NCBI RefSeq assembly: GCF_900105045.1
Contig: NZ_LT629739.1
Coordinates: 1,054,001 to 1,118,000, forward strand
Direction: 5' to 3'
DNA length: 64,000 bases
DNA from: Brevibacterium picturae
GTDB taxonomy: Bacteria > Actinomycetota > Actinomycetes > Actinomycetales > Brevibacteriaceae
Below the pieces are notes generated by a model. That model searched no databases, was not told where the DNA came from, and saw only the letters and a list, made by a program, of their open reading frames with translations. Of this stretch, positions 53,233-62,291 are shown one piece after another; the first letter of the stretch is position 1, and every line of letters starts with the position of its first letter. Position numbers and translations under genes: made by a program.

Positions 53233-53370
53233 AGCTACAAATATACCATGCGTGTTATATGCTCGCCAGTCTGTGCCTGCAGCCGAGACAGCATCGGGTA
53301 CTTGCCCGGAACAGACCCGACATCCGTGGACCACTGTCGACCAGCAAGCATAGTCACCTTTCGTCAGATA

Positions 53371-53388
53371 TATGCGTATCGCATACAC
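53371..53388. promoter_or_regulatory. candidate operator GCGTAT-CGC-ATAC
   Basis: TATGCG-TAT-CGCATA is a perfect dyad at 53371-53385, and within it GCGTAT-N3-ATAC at 53374-53386 matches the half-sites found beside the DHA2/TetR pair at 55880 and 55905. It lies just before the GTG of the NTF2-like gene. Confidence 0.6.
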
Positions 53389-53395
53389 TGTGGTC

Positions 53396-53776
53396 GTGGA
53401 ATCAACACTGGAAGAGGCCATCAACGAGTGGCACGCAGGCGTGAACGCCGGCGATCTGAGCCGCTCGGCGACGGCTGTGGGCGACCCGGTCGTTGTCCTC
53501 GGACCCAAAGGGGCTGGCCCCATCTCGCCGAATCAGTTCGCGGACTGGGTCGAGCGATCGGGGATACATCTCGTGCCCCGCTCCTGGCACCCGATCAGCG
53601 AGCGGCTCATGGTGGTGGAGGAGGACGCGACGTGGCCGGACGATCAGAAGCCCACGCGCGTGGCGACGGTCTTCCGCGTGACAGGGACGAAGGTGACCGC
53701 CGCGCTGCGGGTGCCGGACCTGAAGTCAGCGCTCGAGCTCGCCTACATCTGCCGCGAGATGGCCGCGACAGAATGA
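53396..53776 (+). CDS. NTF2-like small protein coupled to MarR
   Basis: About 126 residues with a SnoaL/ketosteroid-isomerase-like fold: STLEEAINEWHAGVNAGDLS, VGDPVVVLGPKGAGPISPNQ, and HLVPRSWHPISERLMVVEED. GTG 53396 is chosen because the upstream ATG at 53372 falls within the operator. The stop overlaps the MarR ATG (ATGA), so the two are co-translated. The function is unknown. Confidence 0.7.
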   Translation: MESTLEEAINEWHAGVNAGDLSRSATAVGDPVVVLGPKGAGPISPNQFADWVERSGIHLVPRSWHPISERLMVVEEDATWPDDQKPTRVATVFRVTGTKVTAALRVPDLKSALELAYICREMAATE

Positions 53777-54213
53777 GCACGCTCGGAACAGGGCAACTTC
53801 TGTTCACGTTCGTGCGGCACTGGTCACGACAGGCTGCATCCGGCGACGCGACGGTCGCTGAACAGGGGCGGCTCGTACTGGTGACCGAGGCCGTGAACTC
53901 GTTGGCGATGCGAGACGAACCCGCAACTGTCAATGCCATCGCCCGCGAACTCGGCATCGACCAGAGCGGAGCATCCCGGATGATCAAGACCGCAGTCGCC
54001 GCCGGCTACCTGGAAATGATGACAGGCTCGGCAGACGGTCGTTCGCGCGAGGCGTCGATGACCTCCGAAGGAATCGTCGCGCTGGAGAAGGCCCATGCCT
54101 GGCAGGAGCAGGTCCTCACCGAGCTCACCGCGGGATGGAGCCAGAGCCGGCGCAACGACTTTCACAGCGCCATGGCAGATCTCATCGCCCGCTCTTATGC
54201 GATCGATGCTTGA
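53773..54213 (+). CDS. MarR-family transcriptional regulator
   Basis: The 146-residue protein has the MarR winged helix: ATVNAIARELGIDQSGASRMIKT, then AAGYLEMMTGSADGRSREASMT, plus flanking dimerisation helices. Translational coupling to the NTF2-like gene suggests it controls its own operon. Its stop is convergent with the DHA2 transporter, 81 bp between. Confidence 0.88.
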   Translation: MSTLGTGQLLFTFVRHWSRQAASGDATVAEQGRLVLVTEAVNSLAMRDEPATVNAIARELGIDQSGASRMIKTAVAAGYLEMMTGSADGRSREASMTSEGIVALEKAHAWQEQVLTELTAGWSQSRRNDFHSAMADLIARSYAIDA

Positions 54214-54294
54214 CGAGCATGGTGAATCGCGAGTTAGCCCGCAGTTAACCCACTCCTCTTCCCACAGCACTTTGCGCAACAGTTCCACATTTCA

Positions 54295-55857
54295 TCATTG
54301 CTGCCCCGTCTCGGCGGTTCCGTCTGTGGACCGAGTCTGGGGTCTTCCCCTGTGGAGCAGTATCGGGCACGCGATAGCAGTCACGATGAGAACGAGGCCT
54401 CCCGTGACCGTGGCGGCTCCGAGTCCGTCGGTGAAGGCGTGGCGGGCAAGCTCATTGAGGTGAGTTGCGGCATCGGCTGGTAGCTGCTCGGCGACACTGA
54501 GAGCTGCACCAAGGCTGGAGCTGACGACTCCGGTAGCTTCGGTCGGGAGGTCGGTGGGCACCCCGTCGAGGACTCGGGACTGGTACAGGGCGGTGCCGAT
54601 CGAGCCGAGCACGGCGATACCAAGCGCAGCACCCAGCTCCGCGGCAGTCTCGGATAGGGCGGAGGCTGCACCGGATCGGGCCGGCGGGGCGGAGCCGACC
54701 ACCACGTCGGTGGCCAGGGTCATCATCGGCGCGATGCCTGCGCCGATGAAGGCCGAAGCGGTTATGGCGAGAATCAAGCCATCGTCGACCGGGACCCGGC
54801 TGAACGTGAACATGCCTGCGGCTGCTACGGCAGCTCCGGCACCAAAGATGAGGGGGTATCCGAAGCGGGGTACGAGCACAGAAGCCAGAACGGACATGCC
54901 TCCGACGGCGGCCATAATCGGCAGCATCGCCACGGCAGCGATCAGCGGCGACAGTCCTGCGACAAGCTGCAGGTACTGCGCGCTGTAGAACATGACTCCG
55001 ACCAGCGAGAACATCGCCAGTCCAGCTCCCAGGACGGCACCGCTGAAACGCGGGTTGGCAAACAAGCCGACCTCGACCAACGGTTCTTCGAGACGCCGCT
55101 GCCGAATCAGGAACACAGTGCCGGCGAGTACGCCGGCGACTAGCCCGACCACAGCAGGGGCAGTGAAGGCGAGTTCCTCGGCGGCGGTCTTGATCGCCCA
55201 GACGACCGGCAGGATCGCGGCGAAGGACAGCAGGACGCTGAGCATATCCAGCCGCGCCGAGGCCGGGCTCTGGTACTCGGGCACGAACCGGGGTGCCAGC
55301 ACCAGCAAGAGCACGATGACCGGCACATTGATCAGGAAGACCGACCCCCACCAGAAGGCCTCGAGCAGCGCACCGCCGATGATCGGGCCCAGTGCGATGC
55401 CGCCGGACAGGCTCGCCGTCCAGATCCCGATGGCCCTTGTACGCTCGGCCGGGTCGGTGAACATGTTGCGGATGAGCGAGAGCGTCGAGGGCATCAGCGT
55501 TGCCCCGCCGATCCCCATCAGGGCACGGGCGGCGATGAGTATCTCCGGGCCCGGAGCGAACGCCGCAAGCGTTGAAGCCGCACCGAACACGGCCGCACCG
55601 ATCAGGAGCAGCCGACGTCGGCCGATGCGATCACCGATGTTGCCCATGACGATGAGCAGGCCGGCCAGCAGGAACCCGTAGGCGTCGAGGATCCACAGTG
55701 TCTGACTGGGAGTCGGCGTCAGTTCCTGGGTGATGGTCGGGATCGCGATGTGCAGGATCGTGATGTCCATCGACGTCAGGATCACCGGCAGCGTCAGCAC
55801 GGCCAAGCCGAGCCACCGCGACCGCCGGTCATGCGAATGAGAGGTCCGGGTGGGCAT
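54295..55857 (-). CDS. DHA2-family (14-segment) drug efflux transporter
   Basis: The 520-residue carrier has the QacA/SmvA-type features: VILTSMDITILHIAIPTITQEL in helix 1, motif A GNIGDRIGRRRLLL, and motif C in helix 5 (LGPIIGGALL). Fourteen hydrophobic segments are expected. It would use the proton gradient to export lipophilic cations. It is divergent from a TetR gene, with two operator-like repeats between. Confidence 0.9.
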   Translation of the reverse strand: MPTRTSHSHDRRSRWLGLAVLTLPVILTSMDITILHIAIPTITQELTPTPSQTLWILDAYGFLLAGLLIVMGNIGDRIGRRRLLLIGAAVFGAASTLAAFAPGPEILIAARALMGIGGATLMPSTLSLIRNMFTDPAERTRAIGIWTASLSGGIALGPIIGGALLEAFWWGSVFLINVPVIVLLLVLAPRFVPEYQSPASARLDMLSVLLSFAAILPVVWAIKTAAEELAFTAPAVVGLVAGVLAGTVFLIRQRRLEEPLVEVGLFANPRFSGAVLGAGLAMFSLVGVMFYSAQYLQLVAGLSPLIAAVAMLPIMAAVGGMSVLASVLVPRFGYPLIFGAGAAVAAAGMFTFSRVPVDDGLILAITASAFIGAGIAPMMTLATDVVVGSAPPARSGAASALSETAAELGAALGIAVLGSIGTALYQSRVLDGVPTDLPTEATGVVSSSLGAALSVAEQLPADAATHLNELARHAFTDGLGAATVTGGLVLIVTAIACPILLHRGRPQTRSTDGTAETGQQ

Positions 55858-55879
55858 GGTGCGTCTCCTCGATCACGTT

Positions 55880-55919
55880 GCGTATTGCGTACGCATCGAG
55901 CGTAGCGTATGAGATACGC
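55880..55919. promoter_or_regulatory. tandem TetR operators GCGTAT-N3-(A/G)TACGC
   Basis: GCGTAT-TGC-GTACGC at 55880-55894, containing the perfect palindrome TGCGTACGCA, and GCGTAT-GAG-ATACGC at 55905-55919 lie 25 bp apart centre to centre in the 94-bp gap between the DHA2 and TetR starts. Both fit a TetR dimer site controlling both genes. Confidence 0.72.
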
Positions 55920-55951
55920 AACGCGCTAGACTGGGCTGCGGAGGTGATCAG

Positions 55952-56611
55952 ATGAGTCCGAGAGTCGGCCCGTCCGGGCCCCTATCACGCGAGCGGATCG
56001 TCACTGCGGCGATCGAGATCGCCGACGAGGCGGGGTTGGAGGCGATGACGATGAAGCGTGTCGCCGCTCGGCTGGGTGCCGGAGCGATGTCGCTGTATCG
56101 GCACGTGGCCGACAAGGACGAGCTGATCGGTGCCATGGTCGAGCAGGTGACCGGGGAATATGCCTACCCCGACCAAGATGGGCTTGGCTGGCGGGAGGCC
56201 ATGCATGTCCTCGCCCGCCAGGACTGGGCAGCCTTCCTGGCCCACCCGTGGATGCTCACGGCCACCGCCACCGTCACCCCACCCTTCGGAACCGCCTCAC
56301 TGGCGGCCATGGAATGGGCGCTGACGGCGCTGGAAGAGGCGGACCTCCCACCGGACGCGGCTGCACGCGTGGTCATGACCATCAACAACTACGTCCAGGG
56401 CAGCGCGCGCGTCGTCCTCGGCGACCGGCAGTCAGAAGTCGGAGACGACCCTGGTCGCACGTGGCAGCACCGGCTCCACGACGTCGACCTGGGCGACTTC
56501 CCTCGTCTGAGCCGACTCATCGCGCATCCACTCCCCGCCGGCGAACGAGACTGGTTCATACAAGGGCTGGATGTCATACTCGACGGCGTCCAGCCACGCC
56601 AGAGCCCCTGA
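55952..56611 (+). CDS. TetR-family regulator (TetR_C-type)
   Basis: A 219-residue regulator. The N-terminal helix-turn-helix reads IVTAAIEIADEAGLEAMTMK, then RLGAGAMSLYRHVADKDELI, very like classical TetR. The C-terminal domain contains a hydrophobic ligand pocket. Divergent from the DHA2 exporter; ligand unknown, but the pair suggests a drug or biocide. Confidence 0.9.
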   Translation: MSPRVGPSGPLSRERIVTAAIEIADEAGLEAMTMKRVAARLGAGAMSLYRHVADKDELIGAMVEQVTGEYAYPDQDGLGWREAMHVLARQDWAAFLAHPWMLTATATVTPPFGTASLAAMEWALTALEEADLPPDAAARVVMTINNYVQGSARVVLGDRQSEVGDDPGRTWQHRLHDVDLGDFPRLSRLIAHPLPAGERDWFIQGLDVILDGVQPRQSP

Positions 56612-56769
56612 CGAGCCGCGATGCCCAGTTCGTAGTGCACCTGCGCGACCCAGGGGACAGCGTCGTCAACCCCTGCGGTGTCTGGCACCGCCAAATCGTG
56701 CACGAGCCCAGCGACCTGCTGTTCCTGACCGCTGGCGAAGGAACCGAACAACGGCCCCTCAACGAGTAA
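56612..56769 (+). pseudogene. cupin-domain fragment
   Basis: The frame encodes VVHLRDPGDSVVNPCGVWHR, then VHEPSDLLFLTAGEGTEQRP and stop, resembling the second half of a cupin_2 barrel. The metal-binding first motif and a start codon are missing. It directly abuts the TetR gene and is probably a remnant. Confidence 0.5.
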
Positions 56770-56930
56770 AGGGCATTCATCAGCCCGCCTGCCGATCATC
56801 ATTGTGGGCACGATACTGCAATCCCCGCTGGGGCATACCTGTGCTCGTCACACGTCCATCAAATGCCCATCGCTGGCAGTTGAGTCTCTTCTCGACAACG
56901 AGATGTCTGCGAGACTCATCAACCCGCTGG

Positions 56931-57503
56931 TCAGGCCTTGCGCAGCCCTTGCCGCGCGAACTCGACGACACGCGCCCGCATGACCTCGTGCCGGTGCTCG
57001 TCAGTGGCGTCCGGCAGGAGGAATCGCGTCAGTTGCGGCATGGTGTGCGGCCAGGCGGCCATGCCGATGAGCGTCATCAGCGTCGCAGCAGTCTGTTCAT
57101 CAGCATCCCGTCCAAGTGCCTGGGCGAGAGCGTTAGCCTTCGCCTCATAGGAGCGGGTGCGGGCATCGTCGTCGGGAACGGGCCGGTCGCCGTAGTAGAG
57201 CGCCTCCCACAGCATAAGTCGGCGCAGCGTGGGATGGTTGCGATGGAAATCATAGAGCCTGCCCACATACTCGGCGAGATCGCCCTCGGGCAGGCCGAGT
57301 CCCTGGGCGTGCTCGGCCTTGGCCTCGGTGACGACAGCATCGAACAGCTTCTCCTTACTGCCGAAGTAACCATAGATGCGCTCCTTGTTCACGCCTGCCC
57401 GGGCCGCGATGGCATCGACCCGCGCCCCGGCGATGCCATGATCGGCGAACTCCTCTCGCGCAGAGGCGAGCAGAAGATCCCGGGTCGTGTTTCGAGGTGC
57501 CAT
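56931..57503 (-). CDS. TetR-family transcriptional regulator
   Basis: A 190-residue protein with helix-turn-helix LASAREEFADHGIAGARVDA, then ARAGVNKERIYGYFGSKEKL, and a helical ligand domain. ATG 57503 gives a normal N-terminus; GGAGGT lies only one base upstream, so the ribosome site is atypical. Divergent from an MFS carrier, with two CCAACTNGTTGG sites between. Confidence 0.9.
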   Translation of the reverse strand: MAPRNTTRDLLLASAREEFADHGIAGARVDAIAARAGVNKERIYGYFGSKEKLFDAVVTEAKAEHAQGLGLPEGDLAEYVGRLYDFHRNHPTLRRLMLWEALYYGDRPVPDDDARTRSYEAKANALAQALGRDADEQTAATLMTLIGMAAWPHTMPQLTRFLLPDATDEHRHEVMRARVVEFARQGLRKA

Positions 57504-57525
57504 ACCTCCATTCTTACCACACAAT

Positions 57526-57556
57526 CCAACTGGTTGGTTGACACCCAACTAGTTGG
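57526..57556. promoter_or_regulatory. tandem TetR operators CCAACT(G/A)GTTGG
   Basis: CCAACTGGTTGG at 57526-57537 and the perfect palindrome CCAACTAGTTGG at 57545-57556, 19 bp centre to centre, fill the gap between the divergent TetR and MFS genes. Two dimers on almost the same DNA face are likely. Confidence 0.75.
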
Positions 57557-57573
57557 TTGGCATGGTGGACGGC

Positions 57574-58755
57574 ATGACAACTTCCGCCTCGACCCCGAAC
57601 AGTGCGCCCGTTCTCCGGACAGTCGCGATACTGGTCAGCACGGCCATCGTGGGCATCGGACAGACCTACATCGTCCTGCCGTTGCTGTCGACGATCGCCG
57701 TCGACCTCGGCACGTCCGCATCCGCCGCGGCGTGGCTGGCGACGGCGTTCAGCCTGAGCTTCGCCGCGGGCTTCCTGCTTGCGGGGCCCTGCGCCGACCG
57801 CTTCGGACCACGACGGGTCATCCTCATCGGCCTCATCGCCGCAACTGCCTCCACAGCAGCCGTCGCAACGGCCCAGACCCTGCCAGTGGCAATCGGCTTA
57901 CGGGCCGTCCAGGGAGTCACAGTCGCCGCACTCGCGCCGACCGGCTTCGCCTACGTCGCCGACCAGATCGCACAGACCCGCCGCCCGGCCGCCTTGAGCG
58001 CGCTGAGCAGTGCGGGCCTGGCCGCGGCAGTACTCATGCAGGTCGCCGCCCAGATCCTCACGCCATGGGGATGGCAGTCGATCTTCATCGCCTCCACCGT
58101 CCTCCTGGCCGGGCTTGCTGTCATCGCCTGGCGCGGACTGCGCCCCGATACCGGCGAACGGGCCGACAGCGTGCTGGGCGCGTTGGCCAGGATGCGGCGG
58201 CTGCTCACCCGCCCGGCACTCTTGGGCCTCTACGCGGCGACGCTGACCTTGATGGGCAGCTTCGTCATCGTCTACACCGGCCTCGAACTTGCCGGCCCAG
58301 CCGCCATCGCCGGCAATCCGAACGCGATCCTCATACTGCGCGCCAGCGCCCTGCCGGCGGTGATCGCGGTACCACTGCTGGCTGGTTTCCTGTCACGATG
58401 GGCACCCCGCCACCGCGCGGCGATTGCCCTGCTCGTCGCTGGTGCTGCGGTCGCCGTCGCGGCGGTCCTGGGCGAGAACGTCATTGTCCTGGCCCTCGCC
58501 CTACTGGTCTTCGTCGGCGGAATCGCGGCAGCCGCCCCGGCGATCGTCGAACTCATTCACCAACGAGCCGACGGCGCGATCGGCGCATCGACCGCGCTGT
58601 ACACGGCGTCGATGTTCCTCGGCACCAGCATCGGCCCGCAGATCGCGGCGCTCTTGCAGCCAGGCGGGTTCACAGGCATTGGGGCCGTCGCCGGCTGCAT
58701 CCTTGCCATCGGGGCACTTCTCGTGTGGACCGCCGGTTCGCGATCAGCGTCATAG
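57574..58755 (+). CDS. MFS transporter, DHA1-like
   Basis: The 393-residue carrier has twelve expected segments, motif-A-like loop LLAGPCADRFGPRRVIL and the distinctive C-terminal part ELIHQRADGAIGASTALYTA. The second half is duplicated as a broken copy at 44163. ATG 57574 follows GGTGGACGGC; ATG 57562 is an alternative. It is the likely target of the divergent TetR. Confidence 0.88.
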   Translation: MTTSASTPNSAPVLRTVAILVSTAIVGIGQTYIVLPLLSTIAVDLGTSASAAAWLATAFSLSFAAGFLLAGPCADRFGPRRVILIGLIAATASTAAVATAQTLPVAIGLRAVQGVTVAALAPTGFAYVADQIAQTRRPAALSALSSAGLAAAVLMQVAAQILTPWGWQSIFIASTVLLAGLAVIAWRGLRPDTGERADSVLGALARMRRLLTRPALLGLYAATLTLMGSFVIVYTGLELAGPAAIAGNPNAILILRASALPAVIAVPLLAGFLSRWAPRHRAAIALLVAGAAVAVAAVLGENVIVLALALLVFVGGIAAAAPAIVELIHQRADGAIGASTALYTASMFLGTSIGPQIAALLQPGGFTGIGAVAGCILAIGALLVWTAGSRSAS

Positions 58756-58959
58756 ACTCCATATGCATCTGCAATCGCACCTCGTCGTCACATAGGGAGC
58801 ATGCGCGACTGAAGAACCCGCGCGCGACCCTTTGCTCCATCCTCGCGGGAAAGATCGGCACAGTCAGATCACCTAGACCCCGTAGTGTCAGATACGAAGT
58901 CGTCGTTGGCTGCCAAACCGGAAGAACGTTCGGCGTCGTTAAGCTTGAGGAGGCATACC

Positions 58960-59571
58960 ATGGGTCGGATAGTCGTCGTGAACTTCGTCAGCATCGATGG
59001 CGTCATCCAGTCGCCGCTGTCGCCCGACGAGGACCGCGAGGGCGGATTCGCGCACGGTGGCTGGGTACCGCCATACAGCGACGAGACCGTCAACGCTTTC
59101 ATGCAGAACGCGACCGTCGGCGCTGCCAGCATGCTGCTGGGCCGCCGTTCCTACGAGATCCTCACCGACGCCTGGGCACCGGCGGACGAATCCGAGCCGG
59201 CGATCGCGGCCATGAACCGCATGCCGAAGTACGTTGTCTCGTCGTCCCTGGACGATCTCGCGTGGCAGAACTCCCAGCTGGTCACGGGTGATCTGTCTCG
59301 CTCCGTCACGGACATCAAGGACCGCACCGATGGCGACCTCGTCGTGTTGGGTTCCGGGGCCGTGGTCCGTGGACTCGCCGAATACGATCTGGTCGACGAA
59401 TACCGCCTGTTGCTCTTCCCGGTCGTCCTCGGCGCTGGGAAGCGCATGTTCGACGACCGCGGCCACCTCGCACGGTTCGAGCTGTCCGACAGTGTGGTTG
59501 CGCCCAGCGGCGTCGTCATCCTCACCTACACGCGCACCACCTCCACCTCAGCGCCCTCAGCTGCGGACTGA
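58960..59571 (+). CDS. dihydrofolate reductase family (RibD C-terminal-like) protein
   Basis: The 203-residue protein starts MGRIVVVNFVSIDGVIQSPL after AGGAGGCATACC. It has ASMLLGRRSYEILTDAW, DGDLVVLGSGAVVRGLAEYD and VDEYRLLLFPVVLGAGKRMF, the hallmarks of the RibD/DHFR-like group in actinobacteria. It probably binds NADPH; the substrate is unknown. It appears monocistronic. Confidence 0.85.
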   Translation: MGRIVVVNFVSIDGVIQSPLSPDEDREGGFAHGGWVPPYSDETVNAFMQNATVGAASMLLGRRSYEILTDAWAPADESEPAIAAMNRMPKYVVSSSLDDLAWQNSQLVTGDLSRSVTDIKDRTDGDLVVLGSGAVVRGLAEYDLVDEYRLLLFPVVLGAGKRMFDDRGHLARFELSDSVVAPSGVVILTYTRTTSTSAPSAAD

Positions 59572-59715
59572 CGCCAGCGAACGCGCCCCATGAGCCCGCA
59601 AGACAGGACCTGCCCGCTGTCCAGCATCCATGGCGATGGCGCTCGCTATGCATTGGAGGACTGCGGATCGAACCACGCGCCACTGACGGGGTCCGCCTGT
59701 TACTCGCGGTCGCTC

Positions 59716-60753
59716 TCAGTCGCCGAGTTCGATCGCGGCGACGGAGAGGTAGAACGGCGAGGGGACCACGGGGCGCTGGCCGTGGATGATTCGACGAGCG
59801 AGGAGAACCGGCCATTTCGGCGCTTCACGCACGCCGGTGACGTACACGACAGTCCGGTCGCGATCGACGTCGTGCAGGATGCCGGGGCCGTATGCGCCCC
59901 GGGCGAGGAATGCGGGCATCCCAAAATCGCCGGTGTTGAGCACGTGTCGCGGCTCGGACCATGCCGCTCGATCTGGGCTGAGTTCGCGCGCCGTACTGAC
60001 CCAGAGTCCTTGCGCCGGGAGCCCTCCGATGCCATGCAGGTCCGATCCTCGCGCGAGCACCATCAGCCAACCGTCTTTCGTGCGGGTGACGGCATTGTCA
60101 AAAAACCCTTCCTTCGGCGTCGCGAACACCTGCGGGTCCGACCAGGACACGCCGTCGGGACTCTCGACCACCTGTAGCTCGTAGTCCGGAAGCTCGCCCG
60201 GGCCGATCTCGTGCGGATTCGCTTGGAACCACATCACATAGCGTCCGCGATCGTGCATGACCAAGGGTTCGAGCACACTCGAGCGAGGTGCCACACCACG
60301 GATCAATGGCTCCTCGCGCCGAACCCACTCGCCGCCGATGAGCTCCAACGCACCGAGCGCGTAGCTGCTTCGGGGACCGTACTGTTTCCGCGATGCCCGA
60401 CCGGTGTAATAGATTCGGGCGGGCTGGTCACCGACGGCGGGCACGAACGAGGGAGTGTGCATCCCTTCGGAATCCCACGCGTCCTTCGGCGGGTCGGGAG
60501 CGAGGCTACGGGCACGGCCGCGGTCATCGAGATCCACGGACCACGATGCGCGTGCAGGGTCTTCCTCGGGAGCGAGGGTCGCGACATACAGGCGGTTCCG
60601 GAATGACGAAGAGAACCCGCCGAGAAACATCGTCGGGGTCCCGTCGAGGACGTGAACGTCGGGGTCGCCCAGACCCAGCACACCCCGCGGCATAGGGCCA
60701 TCGACCATGTCCCACAATGGGACGATCCCGGATGAGAAAATAGTGTCGGACAC
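59716..60753 (-). CDS. glycoside-hydrolase-like five-bladed beta-propeller protein
   Basis: A 345-residue protein resembling GH43/GH32 propellers: DPDVHVLDGTPTMFLGGFSS, MHTPSFVPAVGDQPARIYYT, VLEPLVMHDRGRYVMWFQAN, and LQVVESPDGVSWSDPQVFAT. Repeated W-containing strands are seen. There is no signal peptide, so it would be cytoplasmic. GTG 60753 is chosen after GGAGGTCGTC. No sugar transporter or other glycosidase is nearby. Confidence 0.7.
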   Translation of the reverse strand: MSDTIFSSGIVPLWDMVDGPMPRGVLGLGDPDVHVLDGTPTMFLGGFSSSFRNRLYVATLAPEEDPARASWSVDLDDRGRARSLAPDPPKDAWDSEGMHTPSFVPAVGDQPARIYYTGRASRKQYGPRSSYALGALELIGGEWVRREEPLIRGVAPRSSVLEPLVMHDRGRYVMWFQANPHEIGPGELPDYELQVVESPDGVSWSDPQVFATPKEGFFDNAVTRTKDGWLMVLARGSDLHGIGGLPAQGLWVSTARELSPDRAAWSEPRHVLNTGDFGMPAFLARGAYGPGILHDVDRDRTVVYVTGVREAPKWPVLLARRIIHGQRPVVPSPFYLSVAAIELGD

Positions 60754-61046
60754 GACGACCTCCAAGCGAATCGGACACGCTAGTCAGCGCGGACTCCCCT
60801 GTGGATCAGGTAGGTCGTTACTGCCAGACTAGCAAGGTCTTCGGCGAACGCAGTCAAATGCGGACCTCCAGCAGTTCTGCCCTGCCCCGGGACTGGGACA
60901 CAAAATATCCACCCTCCTCTGCCGAGAGTTGAGAGACACGCTGGTCGGTCGGGGCCCTCTTTACCCCATGCCTGTGGTCGTATTCCTTTGCTTCACGCAT
61001 GGAGCATGTCGCCTGGACACAGTCTCTGGCGGTAGCGTTGGATGGC

Positions 61047-62291
61047 ATGAAACCTCCGGAACCGGCGAACGCGACGAGCCCCTCCAGCGACTCGGTGGCC
61101 CCGGGAGTGTCCCCGTCCCCCGGGTCGTGGTTTCGGGAGCGGATGTGGTTAGTCGATCTGCTCGTCGCGTTCGGTGTGTTCTTGTACAACCTGCCGACGA
61201 TGCCGGCGTCTGCGTTGCACCTGATCGACGATCCGGTAAGTTACGCGACGCTGACGGTCCTGTCGCTCGTCATGTGCGCGATCTACATTCTGCGCCGTCG
61301 CTTTCCGCTCGCCGTTCTGGTCGCGATGCTGGCACTCGCGTGCGCTCAGCTGTTGTTCGGCGCGCCGATCATCATGGCCGACATCATCCTGCTGTTCGGC
61401 GTCTACACCGTCGCCACGCGCTACGCCTGGACCGTGTCGCTTCCTGCAGCGCTCGTTGTCGTCGGCTGGCTGCTGGCGGTTGTCATCCCGCGGCTGAGCG
61501 ATGACTTCATCGATGTCGGCCAGCTGGGCGTGCTGATCGTCGTGACGCTGTGGGTGTGGACGTGGGGCACACTGGTGCGGATCCGCCGGCAGTACATGGA
61601 CGGACTACGGGAGAGGGCCGAGCAGGCTGAGCGCCAGCGGGAGACGAACGCGCGGATCGCGGTCGCCGATGAGCGAGCACGCATTGCCCGCGAGATCCAC
61701 GACATCGTCTCGCACAGTCTCAGTGTCGTCGTGCTCATGTCCGACGGTGCCGCCGCGAAGGTCGACTCGGAGCCGGAGCGTGCGAAGTCGGCGATGCTCA
61801 CCGCTCGCGATACGGGCCGGACGGCGCTAACGGACATGCGGCGCATGCTCGGGGTGCTGCGCGATGACGAGCCCGGCTCGCACGCCCCGCAACCGGGCAC
61901 CGCGCAGCTCGACGCCCTGATCGAGCAGTCCCGTGCCGCTGGTCTGCCGGTGGCTCTGACCGTCGAGGGTGAGCCGGTCTCGGTGCCGGATAGCGTGGGG
62001 CTGACGATCTACCGGCTGGTGCAGGAGGCGTTGACCAACGTGCGTAACCACGCCGGACCGGACCTCTCTCGTGTCGCCGTGCTGCTTCGCTTCCAGTCGG
62101 CTGAGGTGGAGGTGCGTATCGTCGACGATGGTCAGGGCGCAAGCACACGAGAGAGCGAACAGGCCAGCGGGCACGGCCTGGTCGGCATGCGGGAACGCGT
62201 GGCCGCGCACCGCGGTAGGCTCTGCGTTGGTCCGAGCAAGGCCGGCGGCTTCGAAGTCGTGGCTGTGCTGCCGGTGGAGGGAGGACCATGA
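61047..62291 (+). CDS. sensor histidine kinase, NarL/DesK type (HisKA_3)
   Basis: The 414-residue kinase has an N-terminal membrane region with about five hydrophobic segments (residues 33-185). The HisKA_3 dimerisation domain reads ERARIAREIHDIVSHSLSVV with phospho-acceptor His218, and the HATPase domain ends with GHGLVGMRERVAAHRG. No extracellular sensor domain is present, so it probably senses at the membrane. Its stop overlaps the response-regulator ATG by four bases. Confidence 0.9.
   Translation: MKPPEPANATSPSSDSVAPGVSPSPGSWFRERMWLVDLLVAFGVFLYNLPTMPASALHLIDDPVSYATLTVLSLVMCAIYILRRRFPLAVLVAMLALACAQLLFGAPIIMADIILLFGVYTVATRYAWTVSLPAALVVVGWLLAVVIPRLSDDFIDVGQLGVLIVVTLWVWTWGTLVRIRRQYMDGLRERAEQAERQRETNARIAVADERARIAREIHDIVSHSLSVVVLMSDGAAAKVDSEPERAKSAMLTARDTGRTALTDMRRMLGVLRDDEPGSHAPQPGTAQLDALIEQSRAAGLPVALTVEGEPVSVPDSVGLTIYRLVQEALTNVRNHAGPDLSRVAVLLRFQSAEVEVRIVDDGQGASTRESEQASGHGLVGMRERVAAHRGRLCVGPSKAGGFEVVAVLPVEGGP

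Noticed and set aside
56571..59291. 906-codon plus-strand frame
   Set aside because: It crosses a TetR gene on the other strand, an MFS gene and a DHFR-like gene in wrong frames and is low-complexity Arg/Pro-rich.
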